From Richelia sinica FACHB-800 (GTDB lineage Bacteria; Cyanobacteriota; Cyanobacteriia; Cyanobacteriales; Nostocaceae): DNA of 64,000 nucleotides. How positions within the stretch are numbered: position 1 is the stretch's first letter; every line of letters starts with the position of its first letter. This document shows, one piece after another, positions 1 through 8,700 of this stretch. The stretch lies in NCBI RefSeq assembly GCF_014698825.1, contig NZ_JACJTT010000019.1, positions 1 through 64,000 of the forward strand, read 5' to 3'. Below the pieces are notes generated by a model that saw nothing but the letters and a program-made list of their open reading frames with translations, was not told the DNA's origin and made no database searches. A program made the translations under genes and the position numbers.

Positions 1-93
1 CAAGGACGTTCTGTTATTGACTTTTTTGACCAAGCTATCAAAGCAATGGTTAACCCTGCTGTGCAGACTCCTTCTTTAATTCCTCACATTTAG
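1..93 (+). CDS. C-terminal end of an IS66-like transposase (partial, enters from the left)
   Basis: An open frame with no start in the window ends at a TAG at 91-93 and gives about 30 residues (QGRSVIDFFDQAIKAMVNPA, then a Pro/Leu/Ile tail). The layout resembles the last residues of IS66-type transposases, whose conserved (K/R)(Q/H)G stretch is followed by a helix and a short variable tail. A similar tail is seen in the IS66 fragment at 60753-60992. Its edge coincides with the point where the PepSY gene on the other strand loses homology, so this is probably the insertion that broke that gene. The family call is tentative because only 30 residues are visible. Confidence 0.45.
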   Translation, partial: QGRSVIDFFDQAIKAMVNPAVQTPSLIPHI

Positions 94-524
94 ACCTGAA
101 TCCTTACTAACAAACTATAGTGAATTTTCAGCACAATTCTTTCAAAACTAGAATCCGATTCATTTATTCCTATAACTGCACCAGTATAAGGATGAATAAA
201 TAGGCGAGTTAGTTGATAGTCTTTATCAAAAAAATCTACTTGATAAGGTGAACTAGGAGTAGCAGGTAGCCTAATTTTATTTAATTCCAGGTCAGGACGA
301 TTAGCATTCACTGACTTAGCTGTGGCTAACACTGCATCAAGGGAAATCATTTGTTCTTGAGTGATTATCTTCCCAACTCGCTGGGTAATTAGGGTTTGCT
401 CAATTTCCGGCTTGAATACTAACAAACTACCTGTCAAGCCAATCACAGCAATTATGAGTCCTAATACCAAACCAATATAACGATGAAGAATAAAAGCAAT
501 ATCTCGAATTTGACGGGATTTCAT
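90..524 (-). pseudogene. PepSY-associated membrane protein, truncated by an insertion
   Basis: The 144 residues begin with a short basic stretch and one membrane helix (about residues 17-37, IGLVLGLIIAVIGLTGSLLV). A PepSY-type region follows, with HPYTGAVIG near 110-120 and KIHYSLL near 132-140. PepSY_TM proteins usually have 370-500 residues and three or four membrane helices, so most of the protein is missing. The last residues (VRIQV) are probably encoded by the incoming insertion sequence, and the break lies near position 105-115. PepSY membrane proteins next to siderophore genes are often thought to reduce ferric siderophores at the inner membrane. Here the gene closes the siderophore operon but is very likely non-functional. 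The N-terminus and family are clear; the reductase role is inferred. Confidence 0.75.
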
Positions 525-577
525 ATATTAATTAAAAATTAGACATTATCAATACAGTTAATCTCAGATAAAAGTAG

Positions 578-628
578 GTTGGGTTAAGCAATAGCGAAAC
601 CAACATTATCTTTCTTTATCAACCCAAC
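578..628. repeat. Inverted repeat GTTGGGTT...AACCCAAC
   Basis: GTTGGGTT at 578-585 and AACCCAAC at 621-628 form an 8-bp inverted repeat around a 35-bp spacer. It lies in the gap between the truncated PepSY gene and fetB. Similar GTTGGGTT-based intergenic repeats are widespread in Nostoc-type genomes. It might fold in RNA, but no U-tract makes it a convincing terminator. Confidence 0.4.
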
Positions 629-661
629 ACTATCGATATTAATGTGCAAATTGAAAGATAT

Positions 662-1459
662 TTAGCTTTGTTTGTATAAAGCATCTGATAGCTGATGTTT
701 TTGATTAAATAACGATAAAAATGCCAGCAATACAACACCAATTGTGGCAATTGCAGTTCCTGATGCTTGTGCAAAAATAATCACTATTTGATAGCGGATA
801 GCATCCACAGGACTAGCACCAGCTAAAATCTGACCAGTCATCATCCCTGGTAAACTTACTAATCCCATCACCATCATGGAATTAATTGTAGGAATCATGC
901 CAATTCTTAATGCTTCTCTAATCGGTTGATGGGCAGCTTCCCAACGAGTTGCACCTAAAGTCAAGAGTGCTTCTATTTGTTCTCGATGATTAGTTAAATC
1001 CTCCATAAACCGCTCTAAAGTCAAGGAGGTTCCAGTTAAGGCATTACCCAAAATCATGCCTAATAAAGGAATTAAATATTGCGGATCATACCAAGGATGA
1101 ACTTGAATAATACCACCAACAGTGAAGCCAGTGACTAAAAATGAACCGCAAAATAAGGAAATAAAATTACTCCAATAAATACTAGAAAATCTTCGATGAG
1201 TACGATTAACACTCGATATACCCGCCATAATTGTCATGGCTAAAGCTAAGATGATAATTAACAAGGGATTGCGGAGAGTAAACACCCATTGCAATAAATA
1301 TCCTACTAATAATAATTGCACTACCATCCGTAGGGAAGCGATTAACAAACTTTTTCCTAAGCCTAAATTTAGAGCCAAAGAAAGACCGATATTAATGACA
1401 ATAAATAAGGCGGCTAGGGCAAGTTGAGGATAACCAATGACAATATAATTAGGTGTCAT
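662..1459 (-). CDS. fetB: FetB/UPF0014-family ABC transporter permease
   Basis: The 265-residue membrane protein has several hydrophobic helices. It carries features typical of the YbbM/FetB (UPF0014) family: ASLRMVVQLLLVGYLL near residue 40, GMILGNALTG near 135, and TLGATRWEAAHQPIREALRIGMIP near 168-190, a coupling-helix-like stretch that contacts the ATPase. It is 11 bp downstream of its ATPase partner. In E. coli FetAB is a putative iron exporter that protects against iron-linked peroxide stress. In this operon it could export iron or the siderophore, but the sequence does not reveal the substrate. The family assignment is firm. Confidence 0.85.
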   Translation of the reverse strand: MTPNYIVIGYPQLALAALFIVINIGLSLALNLGLGKSLLIASLRMVVQLLLVGYLLQWVFTLRNPLLIIILALAMTIMAGISSVNRTHRRFSSIYWSNFISLFCGSFLVTGFTVGGIIQVHPWYDPQYLIPLLGMILGNALTGTSLTLERFMEDLTNHREQIEALLTLGATRWEAAHQPIREALRIGMIPTINSMMVMGLVSLPGMMTGQILAGASPVDAIRYQIVIIFAQASGTAIATIGVVLLAFLSLFNQKHQLSDALYKQS

Positions 1460-1470
1460 AATGCGTTAAT

Positions 1471-2160
1471 TTACAAATTAATTTGACGCTGGGTAATCCG
1501 TTGCAATTGTGCAGCATCATGGCTAGTCCAAAGATATGCCCGTTGGGGGTCTTCCTGCTGCCAAGCTGTTACTAAAGCCTCTAAACAATTAGCTGTAACT
1601 ATATCTAAAGAAGCTGTAGGCTCATCAAGTAATAAAACTAAAGGTGAAAGTTGCAGAGCGCGCAAAAAAGCAACAATTTGCGCTTCTCCACCAGAAATCG
1701 CTTTCACAGGACGTTGTAAAAAATCGGCAGATTTGTGTAAAATTTGTAAATAGTTAATAATAATTTGGCGATTATAAACTTGTTGACGATGAGTTGCTAA
1801 ACGGTAAACTTGTTGTAAGTTATCTTCTACAGTTCCTTCCCACAGTGCAGGACGTTGATGGAGATAAATTACCTGAGCGCGATATTGTGGGAGAGGGTAG
1901 GAATCAAGAGATTTACCTTGAAAGAAAATGTATCCTGCTTGGATGGGATCAAGACTAGCGATCGCTCTCAGTAATTGGCTTTTTCCTGTGCCCGAAGCAC
2001 CAACTACAGCTACTTGTTCTCCTGGGAAAAGTTCAAAATTTAAATCACGCCATAACCATTGATTGTCGATTTTTTTTCCTAAGCTTTGAACAGATAAAAT
2101 TGGGTTTTGCCATAATAATTCAGGATTAAAACTAGCATGTTTAATAAATCGATGGGACAT
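1471..2160 (-). CDS. fetA: FetA-like ABC transporter ATP-binding protein
   Basis: The 229-residue nucleotide-binding subunit shows Walker A (VGASGTGKSQLL, about 54-65), the signature sequence (ISGGEAQIVAFLRAL, about 155-170), Walker B (VLLLDEPTASLD, about 175-187) and the switch His (LWTSHD, about 210). It should energise the adjacent FetB permease; the gap between them is 11 bp. The short length without an extra domain fits YbbL/FetA. The gene starts 46 bp downstream of the thioesterase gene on the same strand, so it probably shares the siderophore transcript. Substrate and direction of transport are inferred only from the FetAB family. Confidence 0.85.
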   Translation of the reverse strand: MSHRFIKHASFNPELLWQNPILSVQSLGKKIDNQWLWRDLNFELFPGEQVAVVGASGTGKSQLLRAIASLDPIQAGYIFFQGKSLDSYPLPQYRAQVIYLHQRPALWEGTVEDNLQQVYRLATHRQQVYNRQIIINYLQILHKSADFLQRPVKAISGGEAQIVAFLRALQLSPLVLLLDEPTASLDIVTANCLEALVTAWQQEDPQRAYLWTSHDAAQLQRITQRQINL

Positions 2161-2206
2161 AGAGATAATCAGGATTGGTTTTTAAATAGCAAATTCACGC
2201 TCTTGA

Positions 2207-2962
2207 TTAATACTTTAAATGTTGCTCTAAAGCTTTGATTAAGAAAGCTTGAGTAGAATGAATAAAAAAATGATTGCCAGGAAACATATGTAAATTAAAA
2301 TCAGCCTTTGTCTGCTCTTGCCATGCTTGTAATTGATTACAATCAACTTCTGTATCCTCTAAGCCACCAAAAACGGTAATCGGACATTCTAAAGGTGGTT
2401 CAGGATGATAAATGTAAGTTTCCAAAACAGCAAAATCTGCCCGCAAAATTGGCAGAAATAGCTGCATTAATTCTGCATTCCCTAATACTGCTGGTGGTGT
2501 CCCATTGAGACGATGTAGTTCGGCAATAAACTCTGCTTCAGGGAGGTTATGAACCGATGGTTTTGAGTCGGGAAGTTGGGGTGCGCGACGACCAGAGATA
2601 AATAGGTGAACTGGGAGAAGACCATAGTGTTGACGCAGCAACCGCGTTAACTCAAAGCTGACCAAACCACCCATGCTGTGACCAAAGAAGGCAAATGGCT
2701 TGTCTAAATAAGGAGATATCACAGAAGCGATCGCATTTACAAGTGGCTCAATTCGATCAAATGGTCGTAACTGTATTTGTCTTCCTCGTCCCGGAAGTTC
2801 GATGGTACAAACTTCGACAGATGGGGATAGAGAGTCTGGCCAATTACGAAAAATAAATGAACTACCACCAGCATAAGGAAAGCAAAATAAACGCAAATTT
2901 GCCAAAGGATTAGGTTTAGGGCAAACTATCCAAGAGTTTTGATTGGATATGTTCTTTTTCAT
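2207..2962 (-). CDS. Type II thioesterase of the NRPS/PKS assembly line
   Basis: The 251-residue alpha/beta hydrolase belongs to the GrsT/LgrE family. Motifs in order are FCFPYAGGSS (about 26-35), the nucleophile elbow FFGHSMGGL with catalytic Ser (about 92-100), the acid loop FGGLEDTEV (about 193-202) and the catalytic His in FPGNHFFI (about 228-235). Such editing enzymes remove misprimed acyl groups from carrier-protein phosphopantetheine arms in trans. The position near the end of the NRPS operon is typical. It is not the product-releasing enzyme; release is assigned to the reductase domain of the last module. Confidence 0.9.
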   Translation of the reverse strand: MKKNISNQNSWIVCPKPNPLANLRLFCFPYAGGSSFIFRNWPDSLSPSVEVCTIELPGRGRQIQLRPFDRIEPLVNAIASVISPYLDKPFAFFGHSMGGLVSFELTRLLRQHYGLLPVHLFISGRRAPQLPDSKPSVHNLPEAEFIAELHRLNGTPPAVLGNAELMQLFLPILRADFAVLETYIYHPEPPLECPITVFGGLEDTEVDCNQLQAWQEQTKADFNLHMFPGNHFFIHSTQAFLIKALEQHLKY

Positions 2963-3052
2963 GAGATTAAATAAATTTATTTTGCTGTTTACGCAAAATG
3001 ATTGTAGAGAAGTTAACCCTCCCTACAAATCACATTCACAATTGATGAATAA

Positions 3053-3274
3053 TTAATTTTCCTGGGATGATTCTTCCATTTTCTTCCTTAAACTTAAGGG
3101 ACGCATATCTGTCCAGACTGCCTTAATATATTCCAAACATTCTGACTTCAGCCCATTTTTTCCTGCATCTCTCCAACCAGGAGAATTTTCTCGATCAGCA
3201 GGCCAAATAGAATATTGCTCCTCATGGTTAACTACAACTTTATAAATTGTTGTCTCTTCTGAAGTTGTTTGCAT
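3053..3274 (-). CDS. MbtH-like protein
   Basis: The 73-residue protein shows the MbtH family pattern: [10 protein letters not shown] near residue 16-25, then [22 protein letters not shown] and SLR. The invariant tryptophans are present. MbtH-like proteins bind the adenylation domains of NRPSs and are needed for folding or activity of many of them. It is the only MbtH gene in the window and probably serves several of the A domains upstream in the operon. It lies 27 bp after the aminotransferase gene. Confidence 0.95.
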   Translation of the reverse strand: MQTTSEETTIYKVVVNHEEQYSIWPADRENSPGWRDAGKNGLKSECLEYIKAVWTDMRPLSLRKKMEESSQEN

Positions 3275-3301
3275 TATCTTTATTTCCTATGAACTAAACT
3301 T

Positions 3302-4756
3302 TCAAACAGCAGCACGGGGAGGTAAAAACCCTCCCAATCTGATTTCTTCTACACTATCTTTAACAGCTTGAATGATATAGTTGATATCTTCATCTGTATG
3401 GGCTGTAGATAAATAACCACTAACCCCTAACAAGTGAACTCCCTTATCCAGGAGATGATATTTTAATAATGCCATGGCTACTGAAGCAGCAGAATTTCCA
3501 TCAGCAAGTTCCACAGATGCAGAACCAAATAAAGAACCAAAGTTCGCCATTCTTAATGGTAATCCTTCTACTGAAAAATAATCATTTAAAGCATTAATAA
3601 ATTGTGCTGTCTGCTCATTCAACTTTTGATGTAGTGATAATCCTTCACTTTGCAGATATTTCAGAACTGCTTTTGCAGCAGTCATTGCTAAGGGATGCTT
3701 ACAAAAAGTACCTGCAAAAAATGTTTTTTTCGTCCCAGGGTAAGAATCATCACCATAATTCCACATACCCCCATCAATGGCATCCATATATTTACTTTTA
3801 CCAGCAATCACCCCTATTGGCATTCCACCACCCACAATCTTTCCGTAAGTTGCAATATCAGCTTGTACACCAAAATAAGCCTGTGCACCACCTGGATGAA
3901 TGCGAAATCCTGTCACCATTTCATCAAAAATTAAAGCAATTTCAGTTGCTTGTGTTAACTCCCTTAACTGTTGTAAAAATTCCCTTGGTTGTAAAGCCGG
4001 TCTACTAGTTTGTACAGGAACTACCAAAACTGCTGCTAATTCTTGTTGATGAGTTTTGATGATTTCTAATGATTCAAGATTGCCATAATCTAACACTAAA
4101 ACATCATTCACAAAATTTGGTAATATTCCAGGTGCTAATGGCATTGCCGAGTAATTATTTTCTGCATTATTTGCCTTAATTAAAGTGCCATCAAAATGAC
4201 CATGATAAGAACCCGAAAAAATCACAATTTTTTCACGACCTGTAACTGCTCTAGCAATGCGGATAGCACTCATCACAGCTTCTGTACCCGTATTGCTAAA
4301 ACAAACTCGTTCCATCCCAGTCATTTGAGAAACTAATTCAGCTACCTCTCCCACAAGTTCTGATTGAGGGCCAATTTGAATACCTTTATCCAGTTGGGTG
4401 ATTAAGGCTTCTTTAATAAAAGATGGGTTATGACCAAAAATATTAATCCCCAAACCCATCATGACATCTACATATTCATTCCCGTCTACATCCCAGATTT
4501 TAGAACCCAAAGACCGATTAGCCACAATGGGATAATACATTTCTTTGCAGAGTAAATTAAACTCTCCTAAGTTTTTATCATCAGCTAAAAATGGGCGATA
4601 AGTTTGAGAAATTTGCTTTGATGTTTTGGTGCGTGTGCTGTAACGATTGATAAAATCTCGTAAATACTTTTGCTGCTGGTTGGTAAGACCTGCTGTAGCT
4701 AATATCTTGGTTAAATTATCTGAAGGTTGATGTAATGTAACTTGGTGTGCATTCAT
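3302..4756 (-). CDS. Class III (GSA-aminomutase-like) PLP aminotransferase
   Basis: The 484-residue fold-type I PLP enzyme resembles glutamate-1-semialdehyde aminomutase. Visible features are the N-terminal ELVGEVAELVSQMTGMERVCF, the cofactor loop SNTGTEAVMSAIRIAR, SGSYHGHFDG, the Asp-containing IFDEMVTGFR and the Schiff-base Lys in ATYGKIVGGGMPIG. The length and GGGMPIG context match the aminotransferases that are built into or act beside PKS modules (the AMT domains of mycosubtilin and microcystin synthases). Those convert a beta-ketoacyl thioester to a beta-amino acyl group. Here it is free-standing, so it could act in trans on the PKS carrier or on the released aldehyde. The PLP family is certain; the substrate is inferred. 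Confidence 0.8.
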   Translation of the reverse strand: MNAHQVTLHQPSDNLTKILATAGLTNQQQKYLRDFINRYSTRTKTSKQISQTYRPFLADDKNLGEFNLLCKEMYYPIVANRSLGSKIWDVDGNEYVDVMMGLGINIFGHNPSFIKEALITQLDKGIQIGPQSELVGEVAELVSQMTGMERVCFSNTGTEAVMSAIRIARAVTGREKIVIFSGSYHGHFDGTLIKANNAENNYSAMPLAPGILPNFVNDVLVLDYGNLESLEIIKTHQQELAAVLVVPVQTSRPALQPREFLQQLRELTQATEIALIFDEMVTGFRIHPGGAQAYFGVQADIATYGKIVGGGMPIGVIAGKSKYMDAIDGGMWNYGDDSYPGTKKTFFAGTFCKHPLAMTAAKAVLKYLQSEGLSLHQKLNEQTAQFINALNDYFSVEGLPLRMANFGSLFGSASVELADGNSAASVAMALLKYHLLDKGVHLLGVSGYLSTAHTDEDINYIIQAVKDSVEEIRLGGFLPPRAAV

Positions 4757-4828
4757 AATTTTTACAAAAAAGTTATGGGAATATCCAGAAAGATTTATTC
4801 AACAATTGTGAATGGAATGATGGGCAGT

Positions 4829-5599
4829 TTATGTATGGTTCTTCCCGTTCATTTTTTGCTTATGGCACACAAAATATTTGCACCCAGGCATTCTAGATAT
4901 ATTTAAATCCAGATGGGCATCATAAACCCTAATATCGCTAAAACCAACTGTTTTTAAAGATAAAATAAGTTCTTCTTGGGTGTAACATTTTTCTGAAATA
5001 GTGCTATCCAATCTCTGCCAAGTATTATCTATCAACGAAAATATTGTTAAATTAATTGATGCTATTTTAGTTTCTAAATCATAGCTATTTTTCGCTGCCC
5101 ATGCGTAGTCTTCTTTCACATTTCCAGTAATTTTTCCATTCCAATTATCGAGATATTCTTCTTCTAAAAATAAATAAAACAAGAAGATACCATGATCTAA
5201 TAGAGATTGGTAAACTTTATGAAACACATTGGTTAACTCTTCTAGGCTCATTACATGGTTAAAAGCTCCTATAGAAATTACTGCATCAAAAGTAGGATAA
5301 AAATCAATAAGCCGTGCATCATTAAGAATTAATTTTGCCTCTGGTGCATTTTCACGAGCATAATGTAACATTCCTGCCGAAGCATCAATTCCTGTGACTT
5401 TATACCCTTTTTCCATTAGCTTTTGTGCCAATTGTCCTGTGCCACAACCAAGGTCGAGAATTTGTGCATCCTGTATTAAATTTGGGAAAATTAATGTTTC
5501 TAAAGCTGGTATTGTCTCTTTGAGAACTTCTACAGCCCAATCTTCATTATATACACGAGCTAGAGGGTCATAACTAGTGTAAAGAGTTGTGGTATTCAT
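4829..5599 (-). CDS. SAM-dependent class I methyltransferase
   Basis: The 256-residue Rossmann-type methyltransferase has motif I ILDLGCGTGQLAQKL (about 45-59), the acidic loop VTGIDASAGML (about 66-76) and motif II DAVISIGAFNHV (about 105-117). The C-terminal part (SISEKCYTQEELILSLKTVGF) has the shape of the lid region of the Methyltransf_11/25 group. It sits between the last NRPS gene and the aminotransferase in the same orientation and probably tailors the siderophore by N- or O-methylation. The methyl acceptor cannot be read from sequence. Confidence 0.8.
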   Translation of the reverse strand: MNTTTLYTSYDPLARVYNEDWAVEVLKETIPALETLIFPNLIQDAQILDLGCGTGQLAQKLMEKGYKVTGIDASAGMLHYARENAPEAKLILNDARLIDFYPTFDAVISIGAFNHVMSLEELTNVFHKVYQSLLDHGIFLFYLFLEEEYLDNWNGKITGNVKEDYAWAAKNSYDLETKIASINLTIFSLIDNTWQRLDSTISEKCYTQEELILSLKTVGFSDIRVYDAHLDLNISRMPGCKYFVCHKQKMNGKNHT

Positions 5600-5656
5600 A
5601 CAATATTGCTCCTAATTTTGTGCAAAATTTTTGAATGATTAAATGAGATGATTTTT

Positions 5657-5685
5657 TCTCACGCAGAGACGCGGAGAGGTAGATA
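5657..5685. repeat. Dispersed CACGCAGAG-type repeat
   Basis: The stretch CACGCAGAGACGCGGAGAGG and its flank lie in the 107-bp gap downstream of the last NRPS gene. A related copy sits at 39608-39632 (CACGCAGAGGAGCAGAGAGA). Short purine-rich repeats of this type are scattered through intergenic regions of Nostoc-like genomes. No function is known. Confidence 0.5.
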
Positions 5686-5706
5686 TTGAGAGATGGAATT
5701 TTATAT

Positions 5707-8700
5707 TCAAAATTTAATATTCATAAATCCTTGTTCTATGAGATAAGAAAAGTAAATGCCTAGTAACTTCTCATCTATCGGAGGACAATTAATAGAAGTA
5801 TTTACTAAGCCATTGATAACGTTTTTGTGATCAAATTTTAAAAATCCTAAATCAGAATTATCTTCTTGAGCTTGTCTGGCTGGGAAAAATGGCACTAGTG
5901 AAGATAAAGGATGTTCTAGCGAACTTTGGGTAAGTTGGAGCAATTTTGCTCGCCATTGGTCATAGGAAATTTGCTCAATTACATACCCCAAGGAGCGAAT
6001 ATGGTCAATCAGTGTATTTGTATGCAGCGTTTGGGTATGTACTAAATGAAAGGTTTTACCAAGAGATTCTTCCTGCTTGGATAAATGAACTATGGCTTTG
6101 CTGACATAATCTACAGGTACTATGTTATCTCTAATATCTATATCTGGCGTACTTCCTAATTGCACACAACCAATTATCAGTTTGTAGAGAAAGTCATTGC
6201 TATTAAAAACTCCAGTTTGGCTATGTCCAGATATGCGAGATGGTCTGTAAATAGAGATGGGAATTCCTCTTTCAGCCGCCGTTTGTAGTAACTTTTCAGC
6301 TACCCATTTAGTTTGACAATATCCGTTGCTAGGAAATTCGTTTTCATTCAGGATATCCTGTTCATGAACTAATTTAACTCCCGATTCAACTCTTGCAGCG
6401 ACAACACCAGAACTAGAAATAAAATGTACTGGTTTGGTTTTAATTTGACTGGCTAACCTGAGAATTTCCTGTGTACCCAGTACGTTGGTAGGTTTGAGGA
6501 TGGAGTAAGGATAAAGATGATGCACCCAAGCACCATTATGATAGATGACATCAATGATAGATGCTAATTGTTGAAATTTTTCAGTTTCTACACCCAAAAG
6601 TGGCTTTGCTAAATCACCGACTATGGGAATAATTCTAGAACTCCAAATTTCCTGCCAAAGTCCATAAGATTTGAGGATATTTTGTAACTTTGTATGACTA
6701 TCATCAAGATTTGTATAACGCACTAAGCAGTAAATATCCGCCGTGGTTTGTTGTAGAAGTTCAGCTAGTAAAAATGCTCCTAAAAATCCTGATGCTCCAG
6801 TTAATAAAATCGCTTTGGGTTCAGGGATAAATTTACCAAAAGTTTGAGGATAAATAGTCTGGTCTAAAACGGTTTCAGTTTTGATATCCAAGGTTGAACA
6901 CTGAACTGCTGTTTGACAAACTCGCTCAATATTCTCTGCTAACCCTGCTACGGTGGGTTTTTCTAACAAATTGCGTAAAGATATATCCAAGTTAAAAGCT
7001 TCTTTAACTTTGGCAAGTAGCTGAGTTGTTAATAAGGAATGTCCACCTAATTCAAAGAAGTTATCGTAAATGCTAACTTTCTCAACTTTTAATACTTCAG
7101 CCCAGATTTGAGTTAGCCTTTCTTCTACAGTTGTGCGAGGGCAAACAAATTCTCCTCTTAATTCTGCCCTGATTTGTTCGGGTGCAGGTAGAGCCTTTCT
7201 ATCTATTTTACCATTGGGACTTACAGGTAATTCTTTAAGCAGCACGACAGCCGACGGAACCATAAATTCCGGCAGTTTATCTTGCAGATAATCCCGCAGT
7301 TGATTCGCTGTAGTAGCTGATTTAGAATCAGGAACTACATAAGCAACTAAGCGTTTATTTCCTGGTACATCTTCACGAGCAATAACTACTGCTGCCTGTA
7401 CTCCAGGATATTGATTTAATAATGCTTCAATTTCACCTAATTCAATCCGGAAACCGCGAATTTTTACTTGGTTGTCAATGCGTCCTAAAAATTCAATATT
7501 GCCATTACTGAGATATCTTCCTAAATCGCCAGTTTTATACATACGCATTCCTGGTTGTTGGCTAAAGGGATGAGGAATGAATTTTTCAGATGTAATTGCA
7601 GGCCGATTTAAATAACCTCTAGCTATACCTTCACCACTAATATAAATTTCGCCAGTCACACCAACAGGAACTGGATGTAAGTGAGAATCTAGTATATATA
7701 TTTGTGTGTTGCTTATAGGACAACCAATAGATATTTGCTTTCCAGTTTCTAGAGACTGACAATGGTAAACACTACTCCAAACCGTTGCCTCTGTCGGCCC
7801 ATATTCGTTAAATAAAGATGTATCAGGCTGTAATTGAGAGTGATTTTCTACTAATTCTGGTGGACAAGCTTCACCTGCAACTATGACAGCACGTAGAGAA
7901 TTTAATTGTTGTGGTTGTGCTTGTTGCAAAATCAGCCCATATACAGAAGGAAGGCTTAATAAGTGAGAAATGCGATTTTGGGAAATTAACTCTATGAGTT
8001 TCAGAACTTCTCGTTGCACTCCTTCTGCTGGTAAATGTAGAGTTCCACCACTGCAAAGCGTCCAGAACATACCCGCAACTGAACTATCAAACGCAAAGGA
8101 TGAAAGCAATAAAAAGCTGGTGATGGGTTCTTGGTAGTAGGTAAGGCGTGCTGTTGTAGAATGAACTAAGTTACGATGTGCGATCGCTACTCCTTTCGGT
8201 TTACCAGTAGAACCGGAAGTGTAGATGATGTAAGCTAAGTTTTCAGGAGAGGCTGTAGAAAGGGGGTTTTCCTGATTTTCCTGCGCTATGGTTTCCCAAT
8301 CTGTATCTATGCAAATTATCTGTGCATTGTGGTTAGGTAAGCTTTCCAGTAAATGCTGTTGGGTTAATAAGACAGATACCTGGGTATCTTCTAGCATGAA
8401 AGCTAAACGTTCTTGGGGATAGTGGGGGTCGAGGGGAACATAAGCACCACCAGCTTTGAGAATACCCAAGATACCAATGAGCATCTCTAGGGAACGTTCC
8501 ACACAAATTCCCACTAATACTTCTGCACCTACACCCAAACGTTGCAAGTAATGAGCTAATTGATTTGCACGTGCATTCAGTTCACCATAGGTAAGTTGCT
8601 GATTATTAAATGCAACAGCAATATTATTGGGTGTGCATGCTACTTGCTCGGTAAATAACTGATGAATGCCCTTATCTTTTGGGTAATTTGCATCAGTTTG

